Assembly (NCBI GenBank): GCA_030549335.1
Contig: JAUKPH010000028.1
Location: 186,001 to 250,000, forward strand
Reading direction: 5' to 3'
DNA: 64,000 nucleotides
Source of the DNA: Pontederia crassipes
Lineage: Eukaryota > Streptophyta > Magnoliopsida > Commelinales > Pontederiaceae
A program made the translations under genes and the position numbers. Positions 50,100 through 63,236 of this stretch are shown here, one piece after another. A model generated the notes under the pieces. That model saw nothing but the letters and a program-made list of their open reading frames with translations. It did not search any database and was not told where the DNA came from. Each line of letters starts with the position of its first letter. The first letter of the stretch is position 1.

Positions 50100-51870
50100 T
50101 AATCATTGGCTTCGTGCTCTCTCCAATGTCGGTGTTATCATGTCATGCTATGTTAGTTGCATGGTCATGGCATGGCATGGCATGGGTCATGGTATTTAGT
50201 ATGGCAAAATTAGTGGCCATCATGCAGTAGGAGGCGTTATCCTTTAATTAGTACCCCCGCTGGATGTTACTAATAACATTTTGTTAATTTAAAATCAAAA
50301 CAAGAATACAAAAATAAAATTTATGATTTCAAGATAATACACACTCTTTATTAATTAATTGTGTTATTTTTTCTAATCACTCGCAGTCGATCCGATCCTC
50401 TTTGCTTGACCTTCCACGTCAACACTTCCATTATATTATTTAGATTGCTTATTTTTTTTCTAATTTTGTTTATGTCTTATAGTCACATTCTACCTAATAT
50501 TGATTTACTCATATATAAAAAAAATTAGTCATATATATTATAAAAATTGATTAAGAAATTATTGTTATTGTTGGAGGGAAATCGATTGTTCGTTGCTATT
50601 AACATTTTAATAATAATAACAATATATATATATATATATCTTAATCTTATACTCAAAACCCATTTTTTTTTTTAATTTGGGGATGCAATTACCTTCATCC
50701 ATGCTTGAAGATTTGCTTCCGGGTCCTGACTTTTGCATAATTTGAGGAGGCTGCCCAATTAACACAAACACAGCATGCATCTAAATTCAACAAAGAAGTA
50801 GAAAGGGCATGAATGAAGGCATGCAATGGAATGGAATGGCTATCTTAATTAACTTGGGTTGGCGTAATTTCATGCATATTATTGATTATTCTCACACCCA
50901 CATCTTAAATTGGGGTAGCCTAAGAAGAACATGCCATTGATTGATTGCTACCCTTCTCCCACCTCTTTGTTTTGTTCCTTTCGTTTTTAATTGGTATATA
51001 TGGACACAAACGAAATGACTAGCAAACAATTGCATTGTGTCACTGGTCGATGGCCATGAAATTATTGTAAAGGGAGGGATTGATGCAAATGGAGACAATG
51101 ACATACTTTTACCCTTAATATTTTATTTTTCAAGGATCTCATCAACTAGTGAAGACCCTCGTCGCGTTTCGCAATTAAGATGCTAAAGATGACTAGCAAA
51201 CGATTGAATAGTGGGAGGAGGTGATTAGAGTTTGTTCGTGGGAGGAGGTTAAAGAAGATAGTGGGAAGAAGGTGATTAGAGGAAGTTATGAAGATATGGA
51301 AGAGAAAAAAAATATAATATGAAAACTCGAATCTAATAATATAATATGAAATTAGATGTGCTGATTAATTTTTAAAAGCTTGAGTAATTGAAAAATTAAT
51401 ATTGTTAATGTTTTAATCTTAATAATAATCACTTCACATGGTTCGAGAGACACAGCTTTATAACTTATGTTAGGGTTTTTATGGAAGGAGTTGTTGATGA
51501 TACTTAAACCCATGTAATTAACATAACTATTAACCAAATTTCTACTTGCCTCTCTTGGGCGATGGTGACAATTAGTGAGAGTAATAAATAAATTAATTCG
51601 AATAAGCTTTTGCGAATGACTTCTTCTGATCATTATTTCAAACACTCATGAGATGGTAGCGAATATAAGAATGCATCGTCCGCGTCAGGCATTTGTTGAT
51701 CCGATTGTTTGTCCACATGCATCGCTAACGCCTCAAACAAACTATTGCCTCAAACAAAATGAATATGAGTCGTAAATGAACAATCCATAAGATGACAACA
51801 TTCGTAATAAAATATCCTAGTTGTAAGGTAAAAATAAATTGATAATTCGTGACGACAAGTAAAGACACAT
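50100..51870. other. AT-rich intergenic DNA
   Basis: DUF1685 promoter side, then AT-rich spacer with a TA run (50623-50638). No gene and no terminal repeat of the adjoining CACTA element is visible. Confidence 0.45.
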
Positions 51871-54800
51871 TTACTCATCATCTGAATTTTCACATGACTG
51901 GTACCCGTCATCATCATCATCATCAGAAGTCGTCATAGTTTCAAATTCATCTTCGTCCGAATCATTTTCATCATTTTGTATGTCGACGTTATCGAAGTCT
52001 TCAAATATGTGTTCCGAATCATGTAGATCGTCGACTAATTCGGTGTCGGCAATAGGGGCCACAGACGTCTGCGAGTCATCTTGAAAGGCACATTGCATTG
52101 CACCATCAACTTCTATCATGCTTCTTGCCTTCGTCTTTATTACAACCCACCATTGTGATTTGTCCCTGGTCTTCTCCGGATATGGCACATAATATACTTG
52201 TCTTATAGAAGACGGAATAATGAAAGGATCAAAACGATCATAACACCTATTGTGACGTATTTCAACTATTTTGAAATCTTTGTGAACTCGCATCCCTCTC
52301 CTTTCCTTTGGATCAAACCAATTACACTCAAATAATGTGACTTTATTACCTCCAGTATATTGCAGCTGAATAATGTCTTTGAGAACACCATAGTAGTCAC
52401 GCTCATTTTCTCCGTCCGTGGATCCCACGACACATACTCCACTGTTCACGATTTTCTTCCCGATCGACCAAGTTTCAGTGTGAAATTTATAACCATTCAC
52501 AAAATACACCGGCCAACTTTTCACCTCTCGAGCCGGTCCCCATGCCAAATTATGGAGACCAGTCGTCGTGCCGGTATTGAGAACCTAATGTGAAAATAAA
52601 TGAGTATAGTAGACGCTGAAGACATCAAATTGTTTAGAATATTTTGATAATTACCTGTTCCTTAAACCACGGTGCGAAATCATTCTCGATTCTATCTTGT
52701 ACATGTTCTTCAGGGACAATGTAGTATTGCAAGAAAGCACTACATACGAAGTGATGACTAAATCAAAATGGTGTTTGGGAAGACGTTAAACAAAAGAATG
52801 CATGGATATTAAACTTACTTAATGTAGCTTTGCACCTCCGGCGTGTTTAGAAGGACATGATTCGTGGCAAACTTGAATTCTGCATCACTGAGCCATCTAC
52901 TCCTTGGCTTCCCAAAATGTCGTCCTAACTGATTGAAGAGCGACAAAGATGTCACATCAGACTATTCTTCTGGAACTTCATCATTTCGACGAACTCTGGT
53001 CCTCGCACACTTAACATGGGACTCGAAGTAGTAAGAACAGAAGTATGAAATCTCCTGAATCATATACGCTTCACAAATGGATCCTTCGACACGTGCTTTG
53101 TTCTTAATCGTCCTTTTTATTCGATTTAGATATCTTTCAAAAGGATACATCCACCTATATTGTACTGGTCCACCTACTCTTGCCTCATATGGCAGATGAA
53201 TAGGTAAGTGCTCCATGGAATCAAAGAATCCCGGTGAAAATATTCGTTCCAACTTACATAATGTTATCGGAATATTATGTTCCAATTGGATCATATTTTC
53301 CACCGTTAATGTTGTAGAACACAATTCTTTGAAAAATTGACTCAACTCCGTTATCGGCTTCCAAATCTTATCCGGGAGTGAAGAAAAAGCAGTAGGAAGC
53401 AAAGTTTCCATGAATATGTGACAGTCGTGACTTTTCATGCCAAACAAACGTAAGTTATTCATGTCCACACATCGGGTTAGATTTGATGCATAACCATCCG
53501 GCATTCTCAGCTCTTGGATCCAGCGACACACTTGGGTCTTCTGCTTCTTAGTGAGAACATAACTTGCTTTTGGTTTAGATATTCTTCCGTTAGGTAAAGT
53601 CACTAAGTGCAACTCTGGCCGTCGACAGTATTCCTTCAAATTTAGTCTCGCCTTGAGGTTGTCCTTTGTTTTACCCTTAATGTCCATTACGGTGTTGAAT
53701 ACATTTTCAAACACATTTCTCTCAATGTGCATGACGTCCAAGTTATGACGTATCAAACAATCAGACCAATAAGGTAAATCCCAGAATATACTTCGTTTGG
53801 TCCAATTATGATAAATACCATACTCATTGTATGTGACATTTGGATCGTCGACAATTCTACATAAAGCATTGACAATGCGACGTAATTGAGCTTCTGAGCG
53901 TCTGACCGGAGGCATGTCTTCTACAACCCTATTCCGTCGAAATGCATATCGGTTATTTCTGTACGGATGATCAGCTATAAAAAACCGTTTATGGCAATCA
54001 AACCAACTATTTTTACCCCCATTTCTCAAAGTGAACGCATCTGAGTGTTTCATACAACATGGACAAGCTAGTTTTCTTGCGATCATCCAACCAGACAACA
54101 TCCCATAGATAGAAAAATCATTAATGGTCCATAATAAGGCAGCTTTCAAGGTGCAGTTTTGTTTGGTCGACACATCATAAGCGATGACACCATCCCACAA
54201 TTCTTTTAACTCGTCTATTAAAGACTGTAAATACACGTCTATCATCTATTTAGGACTGTGAGGACCACGAATAATACATGTAAAAAACATATAAGGTGCG
54301 GACATACAAATCTCAGATGGCAAATTATAAGGTGTTACTATGACCGACCAACATGAATAAGGAACTGAAGTCTGACCATATGGTGTAAAACCATCCGCGC
54401 ATAATCCGAGCCTTATGTTCCTTTCGTCCTTAGCAAAATCAAGATGCTTACGATCAAAATGTTTTCATGCTTCACCATCCGATGGGTGAAACATGACACC
54501 TTCAGAAGTATTATGCTGTGCATGCAACTTCATCTGCGACGCTGACCCTATAGACGAGTATAGTCTTTTAAGCCTTGGAATAAGAGGCAAATAATGCATT
54601 CTTTTCACAGCGACTTGAGACTTGTTAGTCACTCTATATCGTTCGGCCCCACAAAACTTGCATTCATTTAGATTGATGTCCTCGCCGTAATATAACATAC
54701 AATCATCACGACAACAATCTATTTTAGTTGAGCCAAGACCAAGTTTACTGACCAATCTTTTTGTCATATAAAAATTTTCAGGAATACGAGTCCCAGTTGG

Positions 54801-55385
54801 TGTGACCTCTTTTAAAATATCTAGAAATGCATCAAAACATGCTTGTGAAATATTGTGGTCGGCTTTCAGATTCAACAATCTAACAGCAAGTGATAGTTCC
54901 GAATGACTTTCACACTCAGGCCATAAGGGTTGGCTCGATGCGTTTAGTAAGTCATAAAAATCTCTTGCTTCTGGATTTGGTGCCTCTTCATTCTGCTCAA
55001 ATCTAATATTGCCATACTCAGTTGCAGCTGCGTCATAAACAGACTGATCATATTGCGAAGCAAATGTTGGTTCAGGATCCACAAAATGAAGACCTTCATT
55101 TGGGACGCTTGTCGAAGGCGCTCCTTCGTCTAAATCATCACATTCCCAATAATTGGGTTTGAAACCCTTTCTATATAAGTGAACTTTGATAGTCTCTATC
55201 GTTTATGACTTTGTGCTAGCACATTTCAAACAAGGACACCTAATTGCTCCCTCCCGCTGAAATTGTAAAGATTGACAAGCCACAGTAACATAATAGTCAA
55301 CGCCATCTATAAATTCTTGTGTCAAGCCTCTACGACCAGTATTATTTCTTTTGTACATCCATCGACGATCGTTCAAGTATGACAT
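51871..55385 (-). pseudogene. TNP2-type CACTA transposase pseudogene
   Basis: A single reading frame runs from 55385 to a donor at 52819, then continues in exon 52757-52655 and exon 52584-51871. It contains, in order, a transposase-associated domain (DRRWMYKRN... CPCLKC), the TNP2 transposase domain (including CKFCGAERY, ADHPYRNN, and LIRHNLDVMHIERNVFENVF), a DUF4218 segment (SQFFKELCS, IHLPYEARVGGPVQYRWMYP) and a C-terminal DUF4216 segment (KVTLFECNWFDP). An acidic Asp/Glu tail closes it. Four in-frame stops interrupt the first exon: TAA at 55203-55205, TGA at 54465-54467 (in DGEA-stop-KHFD, where the family has Trp), TAG at 54246-54248 and TAG at 52962-52964. No frameshift was found. Inactive as it stands. 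Confidence 0.88.
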
Positions 55386-55867
55386 AATGACTGCATTATT
55401 TGCAAATCATAAAAAATTTCAGTCATACAAAATGAATAAGAACATATTATTTAGCTAATGTTTACTAATCATACTGCTAGGTATAGAGATAGCATATAAT
55501 AAGTATATATAACAGTTTTGGCCCTTTTTGCTCATGATCGTTTTCCATCAAACAAAAGGAGGAAAAAAATATTACAACTATAATTCTAAACTATAATTCT
55601 AAATATAATTCTAAATATTACAACTATAATTCAAATGCCACGCGCGGAGGGCGGCCGGATCTGGCCGCCGCACGGAGATGGTCGAAGGAGAGAAAAATTA
55701 TATATCAAAGGATGCGGGGATCGGACCTACCTGCGCCGGAGATGGTCGGCTGCGGAAGCTTTGAGCGGGAGGTGGTCGACGGCCGGACGAACGGCGGACG
55801 AAACGGGCGGCGGCGGACGGACGTTCAAAACGTTCTAAGTAAGAGTGCGGTCGGATTTTTATATAAC

Positions 55868-56525
55868 CACTTTTCGACGGTCAAAACCGTCGTAACATAG
55901 TTAAATATAATATTATATTAATTCGCATTTCAACGGCTCCAATCCGCTGGAAAAACTGAAACCGTCGAAACTATCGACGGTTTTAGCCGTCGATAGTTTT
56001 GATGGTTCTTTAAACCATCGAAATATCGACGGTTTTAGCCGTCGATTCCCTTAATGATAAATTTTTAAAAACATCGACAGATACATAGTTTGTGTAAATT
56101 ATAAATTTCCATTTTCGACGATTGAGGCCGTCGAAAAAAATTAAGGTAGGATATTTTATTTAAATACTATCGACGGTTATGACCGTCGAAATATCGACGG
56201 TTGCTTTGAACGTCGCAAATTTCGACGGTCAAAACCGTCGATAAGTTTAATAATTATGAGCAACCAGTGTTGAAATTTTTCGACGGTTCAGACTGCTAGA
56301 AGTTTCGACGGTTAGATAAACCGCCGAAATTATCGACGGTCATAACCGTCGAAGTATAAATATTTTCGACGGAATCTTCCGACGAATTTATCACCGTCGA
56401 AATTTTAGACGGGTTAAATCGTCAAAAATTATCTGACGAAAATATCAACGGTTTAGAAGATCCGCCGAAAAAACCGTCGATATTTAAGACGAATTTTGGG
56501 CCATCGAAAATGGACCGTCGGAAAT
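55868..56525. repeat. Subterminal TCGACGG/CCGTCGA palindromes
   Basis: At least a dozen copies of TCGACGGT and ACCGTCGA, many arranged as hairpins (for example TCGACGGTTTTAGCCGTCGA). In En/Spm elements such subterminal repeats bind the element-encoded TNPA-like protein. The same motif family is seen in the CACTA element at 26116-28094. Confidence 0.9.
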
Positions 56526-56530
56526 ACGAC

Positions 56531-59529
56531 TTTTTTTAATCAATTAGTTAGAGTTAGCCATGATTGAATGGATGGGTTACAAATTATTAAAGTTAGCAAT
56601 TATGATCCCTTTTTCATGAATAGTTGCCAAGATATTTAGAAATTGGAGGCAGCAATCACATATTCATGCATCAAGGTAGACAGGAATGAATGCTTGCTTT
56701 TCATAAGCCAGAGAAAATAACAAATAATATGTAGATCAAAATTTTAGTTCACATTTGGGGGATTCAATCATCGATGTGGGGACAATTTTTTTTTATGTCA
56801 TGTGATTTTCATTTGATCGATGCGATTTTCATACATATTTTTTTGTATTGTCATCATAATATTCAAAATAATTAGATAAAAATATAAATTTATTATACTT
56901 TAATTATTTAAAATTCTGATTTTCAACCTGTTCACTTTCGGATGGTTTACACAATTGAATAGTACGAATGTATTATGAGATCGATGAGTGCTAATAACTC
57001 AAGTTCGATTTCCAGAATCACTATTTTGACTAAGATTTATCTTTATGGATACTAATAATCCTAGACACCTATGAATTTCAATCGAAAAAAGGACGCTTTC
57101 GATTTTGACCGAATTGAAATATTATTGTTTTTTTTTCGTTATGTGATGAAATCCATTGGTAAGGTACCATCGTTGTACGCAGAGAAAAGAAAGTGGCAGC
57201 ATTTGTTATGGACGGGGTGTATGATCCATTTTTCCTATGATATCGATCTCACTCTTTATTTAATTATGAATTCTAATTTTTTTTATTCTATTTCATTGAG
57301 TATGTTTAATATTGCATGTGGAGTTACATCACTTGATTAATTGATTCAAGGAAAAGAGATTGCACCACTGGATACTTCTCGGTTACCTACCATTCAAGTA
57401 CTCAGAAGAATAGTATGAACATGTTTATCTCATTATTAATTAATCAAGTCGAAAGCATATCGTTGATAATAGAACTTTATATATATATATATATACAGAA
57501 AAAAACAATATTATTATGGGATACAAATTATAAACATTATTTGAAAAGCTCAATTAAGACATGACCATTGTGGGACTCATCTCTTCCTTGTTCATAAGTA
57601 ACATATGCCTTGCGTGTATCTAGAAATCATCCAAACATCCACTGAAGATTCAAGAACAGTAACCTTTATTCTTTTGTTTTTTTTATTCCTTAAATATGAT
57701 CTTTTCGATTGTGATGACAATATTCACAATGGTCAAATAAAAAGTTGAATCCACTATCACTAGTATGGGATGGCTTTTGTATACACAGCTAATAGTACCT
57801 CATTAATTTGAAATTAAAAAAATAAAGAGCAGTGACTTTGACAAATAGGATTTTAACCAATAATATGTACCTTGATTTTAACCAAATAAGATTTTAATTT
57901 TTTTGGCTATGCTTTATTTCTGCTTAATGAAAATAACTTATTTATAACTTGATTCCACCTCAAGTTGGTTGATTCATGAACTGGATGCATTTGATATTTA
58001 TAACTCCATTCAACCGTAGGATCACAAAAAAAGAAAAAGAAAAGAAGAAAAAAAAAAGAGCGATTGTTCATATGTTTCACACTTTGTGCATCCACATCTC
58101 TTCACGAAAAGAGAAGATACAAAAGAAAACAATAAAGGGAAGAAGAAAAAGAAATGGCTCGTGAAGTCCTGAAGGACTTTATGATTTATTCTTTTGGCAT
58201 AAAATTTGGTGTGGCAACCACATCTTCAACCTATACAATAATTAAAAAGATTGAACTTTTTGTGCACTTTTCTCTTTTTATTATTATTATTATTGCTCGA
58301 AGGTGATCACTATCAGCAGCTTAATTTATATTTTTTTGTTCAAATATACCTTTAAGATTTAAACCAAGTTTTAGTAATTAATTTTAGTCCTGTAATTTAT
58401 CAACTGAACACATTCAATAAATAAATAAATAAATAAATAAGAAACTGTTCCTTTTTGTATTGGGTCATAGTCTCTCCAGCTACCCCCCGTAACAAATGAT
58501 TTAAATGCCGGTGGGGGCTTTTTGTTTCTCCAACTTTGGCTTCTTATAATATCATGTTCATCATCATCGTTACCACCTTGATGCTCTTTTAGTGGAGCCC
58601 TTTTAACAGTCAGCTGATTAATTAATCCCAATCCACATCCAACTCAGCACTACTTGTATCAATCTGAAAAATCAGCCCTGCTGGCAGCACTTCTATCTAG
58701 CTCAAATCAGGGTGGACTTAGGATCCTGAGCCTAATGGGTGCAAATTTATATTTATAATAATAAATAAAGTAATTAAAAATGTGTACTATGCACCATATT
58801 ATCTTTATCTTTTATATCATATATTTTATTCACATTACATTTATTTGTTAATTAATGAGTGAGATTAAAAATATTTAATAAAAGTATACGTACATATGGT
58901 TAGAAAACATGTTGATGATCATACAAAACTTAACCTTAAGTTCTATATATGTAACTTTGAATTTCTTATTTTTTTATTAATGTTTTCTTGTTGTATAAGG
59001 AAATGTAGAATTGGAAAAATATTATAAGTTTGACAAATAATAATTGTCCAATATCACTTAGAATAAGAGGGAAAATGAATTAAGAAAAGAAACAAATATT
59101 ATAAAATGTAGGAATATAAGGGAGGAAACAATATTTAAAAAAACATTCAAAGAAATAACATCTAATTTGAAAATATTCAAAATATCCATAATATATTAAT
59201 ACCTAATAAGGCTAATAATTAGAGATTATGGGTCAATTGACCCCATTAGTCTCTATGTAGGGCCGCCCATGGCTCAAACGGTGATCAATCATGTCATGTC
59301 ATTAACCTCAAGTGATACTTGTCTCTCCACAAAAAATATGTCTTTAAAAAATTTTTATGTGCACTTTTACAGTTTTCATATTTAGAAGCATAAAAGTCTT
59401 CAAGATTAATGAGCTTCTGAATAGGATGATGAAGTAGACCATACATCATTTTTGGACATCGGCATTCGATTAATTCGAAATCGGAAAGATAAATTAGTAA
59501 TAATTTATTTTCTTATTAAGATGATGATT
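56531..59529. other. AT-rich intergenic DNA
   Basis: No supportable gene. A frame at 57071-57340 has an ATG and 89 codons but no recognisable domain. The minus-strand frame at 58371-58631 starts without ATG. Positions about 58712-59275 may be a degraded dispersed repeat: they start near GGACTTAGGATCC and end near GGGTCAATTGACCCC and GTAGGGCCGCCC. I could not confirm its ends. Confidence 0.4.
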
Positions 59530-59540
59530 TTAAATTTAAA

Positions 59541-59664
59541 TTAAAATTATTAGCACCTTGCAAGTATTTGAAATTCAACCCTGCTACTAAGTTAAATAGG
59601 TCATATATCATTTGATGGAGAGTTGATGTTCAAATGACAGGGTGGAGGGACAACTGGGAGGGAC

Positions 59665-59721
<57 letters not shown>

Positions 59722-59805
59722 GTGTGTCCGAGGGGATGCCAACAAGGTTAAAATTTAAATTTAAAATTATTAGCACCTTGCAAGTATTTGAAATTCAACC
59801 CTGCT
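59541..59805. repeat. 45-bp direct repeat flanking a poly-G tract
   Basis: A perfect 45-bp sequence (with TTAGCACCTTGCAAGTATTT inside) occurs at 59541-59585 and 59761-59805. The flanking A/T-rich bases are also similar. Between them lies 175 bp, including the G homopolymer. This could be a local tandem duplication, a solo retroelement footprint or an assembly artefact. Confidence 0.9.
59670..59720. repeat. 51-base G homopolymer
   Basis: An uninterrupted run of 51 G on the plus strand, followed by TGTGTGTCC. It can form G-quadruplexes and is prone to replication slippage, and its true length is hard to sequence. Confidence 0.95.
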
Positions 59806-61660
59806 GAAGAGCTTGTCTTAATTATTGGACCTGCTGCAATATACGAAATCCAATTTCATATCTAATGACTCTTATTTGTCAGTCAGACATACACACAGAC
59901 AGACAGGGTGGGCAGATCTGTCTGGTTGTCAGTGCTTGAGATGTAAACAGGACATTTGCATGCATGTATATATTTCGATTCTTGTCAGCGTTTGGTAAGT
60001 AATAATGTTTGATCACAGTTAAAAAAGGTGTCAGTCCACCAGAGCCGAATATTAAAGGGCATTAAATTAACCAAGATTGAGATAATGAGTTAAAATTTAT
60101 GCGAATATAAATTTTTTTATTAAGAACATCATTTTTCATTATGATTTATGTGACGTGTGACTATTTAATTAAATTAGTTAAACTCGATGATAAATCAATT
60201 TTTAATTTATGAACGTGCATTTTTTAATATCATATGAATTGAAATGGCTTTTCAAATATCAAGAGGTGGCTAGTAAAAAAACATGAAAAAATGATCAATT
60301 AGGATGAGAGTTGAAATGAAATGTTCATCAATTTATCATTTCAAAGGGTCTCGATTTTGAAATTTATGTATTCAAAATATTTTTGTTGAAATTCTCATTT
60401 ATCGTGGTCTTGTGATTCGAAATGTTATAAGTTAATGGAATGATAGTAAATTAAACCACCACTTACATAATGTGGTGACAATAGAAAAAACATTAAAAAG
60501 TTTATCCCTTCAAATAGTTTGATTTGGCTTCGGATGGAAAGATGTTCCAAGGGTGCATTTTCCATAATAACAGTTTTTATGTGTTTGAGTTGGATATTAT
60601 TAATTTAAAATGCTTAACTCAATCCACTTAGGCTTTATTTGGCAATGGTATCAACAATGTGAAAAATGATTAGCTATCTAAACACTGATTTTAGTATTTG
60701 ATAAACCGCGTCAACAAAAAAAGTTTAATTTTTCATATGAAATTATTGAAAAACTACTTATATTTAGATCTAACAGTTAAAAGGCAGCCATTTATAACTT
60801 TTTTCAATATTATTCTTATGTCATTTTATTACTTTTTCTCATTTTATTTTATTATGTTCTCAATTTTATCTTATCATCGTTAGATTATTTTTTTAAAAAA
60901 TTGTATGCACGTTTAATTAATTTTAAATTACTCTTATTTATTTTACAATGCATAAAAAAGTTAATGCAAGAATCAATAGTTTTTATATAAAATTTATTGT
61001 AGGTATAATATTTAAGAATTTTAGGAAAAAACTATAAAAATTGTTTATTGTGATATTTTATTTTATGTGGTTTAATATATAAATAATTTACTTATCACAT
61101 TACAATAAAATTCTTATAATTTTTAATTGAATAATTTAATATATGATCAATCAAATCATTTTGTATTCACAAACTAATTCTACTATTATATTTTCAGACT
61201 TATTTTTTTATATACTAAGTGAACATCTAATAATATCAAATAGAACATTAGTTAAGAATCAAGATTAATAATAAAGCTTAAATTCTTTGGACTCGTTCTT
61301 TCTCTCTACACCTCCATTCTTATTATCAGGGCAAAACTTTGTTAATTCTGAAATTGAACAGGAATTAGGGCACGGAATAAGGTGAGGCACTATTGTCACT
61401 CTATCATGTAAGTGTTGAAAATATTAGACATTTGTAGTCTTACGATAAAATGAAATGATATACAGTAAGGATGCTCATGCATTATTCTCAAAATTTTAAC
61501 CAAATGAATTAATTTGTGGATCCCATTTATAATAATATACTAGTAAAAAGTTTAAGCTTTCTTTTTTTTTTTTTGTCTAACAAGAATACGCTTGCTCCAA
61601 TGAGGAGCAATTGCTGGATTGGAGAAGTTTTGTTTGACCATCGAAATTTTTTTAACTATC

Positions 61661-61699
<39 letters not shown>

Positions 61700-62995
61700 A
61701 AATAAATAAATAAAAATATTACTATATAATTCCCATCCTCCAAAAATTTATCCTAGCTCAGAGAACTTTACCACTTGAAGCATACATGAATTAGAATAGA
61801 ACCAACCCACGCATTATAGGGCAGGTGTTTGGCGATGTGGTGGCGACCTTGGATTTTTTCGCGTTGGGCTGGAGGTCGATTCAAGTAACCTGGTGGATAT
61901 TATCAAATCGGAAATCTAAATGCCCCTGGAACTGGAAGCTTTGAACCGCAACGAATGAATTTATGAACAAATCATTTTGAGGTTTCAAAATTTCACTTGT
62001 GTGCATTGGGCAATCTAATAGAGCTACCGATCTTTTAGCCAATTTGGATCGACAAGCATTTTTTTTTATATGAAAACTTCTTTCTCCGGAGCTCCTTCGT
62101 ATTTTGTACTCAGAACTAGACCTTTTGGTGATAGATATTTTCTTTCTTTCCTTGGAGAAGAAAAAAAACACCCCATGCATGCATTTACGAGGGATGGGAT
62201 GAGGAGTAAGCATGGCATGTGGCATGTGGCATATGGCACATGGCATATGGATGATGATGTGGATCACGTGCGAGTCAGAAGACGTAACAGCGGGGACAGC
62301 CGATGGTGCGACACCCCACGTCGCCTGTCCATATCGTCCCCAATAATTGCGGGGTATCCGCTTCCCCCCCCCCCCCCCCCCCCCCCACTATTTATTACTT
62401 TTTGTAATTATTTAATTATTTATTGTTAATATTATATATATACATATATCAATAACAGCGACGTATTATAACACAAGAAGCCAAATGACGAACAAAATTA
62501 AACAAAGGCTTTCGCAAGGACAAAAAGCGAAGACACAACTACCAGCCGCAGTGGCTAATAATTAGCGTTTCTCCGTCAGCCCTCGTGTAAATTGTAAAAT
62601 CCTTTTTTTTTTGTGCATGCAGTATAAAATTATTTGGTTTCTCCTCTCTGGGGCCTGGGCTTAGATGGATTTGAGCTGTGAGATTTGTTTGATTATTAAA
62701 CAAAACATGCGAGTTTCTCTGTCATTCTCACTTATGTCTAGAGCACTATTCTTATCGTCTCATTCAATGATTCAAGCTTTTTTTTTCATGACAAATAAAC
62801 TCATATTTGCACAGCTGTTGAGTAGTTTTATGTAACTTTGTGCCACAGTTCATGCAAAAGGAGTGGTGAAAGTGTATATTACAGCAATCCTATGAAAATA
62901 GAAGATTTATCAATGGGAGAAAAAAAAAGAAATAAACATACAAGATGGATTACAGTCCCTGTACTAAAAATGAGGTTCACAAAGAATCAAGGCTT
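59806..62995. other. AT-rich intergenic DNA with homopolymer and dinucleotide tracts
   Basis: No gene supported. Includes a TA run (61664-61693), variants of GGCATGTGGCATATGGCA at about 62213-62250 and a C homopolymer (62364-62386). Confidence 0.45.
62364..62386. repeat. 23-base C homopolymer
   Basis: An uninterrupted C run following CTT. It is the second strongly G/C homopolymer within 3 kb of the 51-G tract. Confidence 0.95.
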
Positions 62996-63031
62996 TTATG
63001 CAGTACAAAAACAAGAAATGATAGTGTGAAC

Positions 63032-63236
63032 CTTGAAAGGAACGTCGATGTTCTCCATGCGTATAAGAAAACTATTGCTCTTGGCATCTTCCTCTGTTTC
63101 AAATTTTACATGGAAGCCCTGTGTTGTGGGATCTGACAACAAGCACAAGATAGTTCTGCCAATCCTTTCAAGTAACTGTACGCAGTTCATGGTATACAAA
63201 TTATGATCTTCGTCCAATGTAAAGTCATCCAGAAAG
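63032..63236 (-). CDS. Exon of an unrecognised gene (partial, continues beyond the window)
   Basis: Minus-strand open segment with a good acceptor (GCAG|CTTTCTGG) and a good donor (TTCAAG|GTTCAC). It encodes about 68 residues, including FLDDFTLDEDHNLYTMNC, LLERIGRTILCLLSDP and GFHVKFETEEDAKSN. Composition and the flanking splice sites look coding. A possible upstream exon lies at 63861-63913 (containing KWKVVITEEEHQK and ending at AG|GTGTAT), which would join in phase, but a stop sits just inside its apparent acceptor. I do not recognise the family. The gene may extend past both ends of this block or be a pseudogene. Confidence 0.5.

Larger units (their letters stand above)
51871..56530 (-). 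mobile_element. Decayed autonomous-type CACTA (En/Spm) transposon
   Basis: Minus-strand element with transposase gene (51871-55385), a GC-rich leader region (55630-55840) and an array of subterminal palindromes (55868-56525). The outer start reads, on the minus strand, AAAAAAAGTCGTATTTCCGA just inside 56530. This matches the region immediately inward of a CACTACAAG terminus, but the terminus itself is absent, and the other end cannot be found downstream of 51871. The element is therefore truncated at both ends. Confidence 0.8.

Noticed and set aside
57071..57340. 89-codon ATG-started frame
   Set aside because: Leu/Phe/Ser-rich translation of A/T-rich DNA without domain, promoter or homologue that I can recognise.
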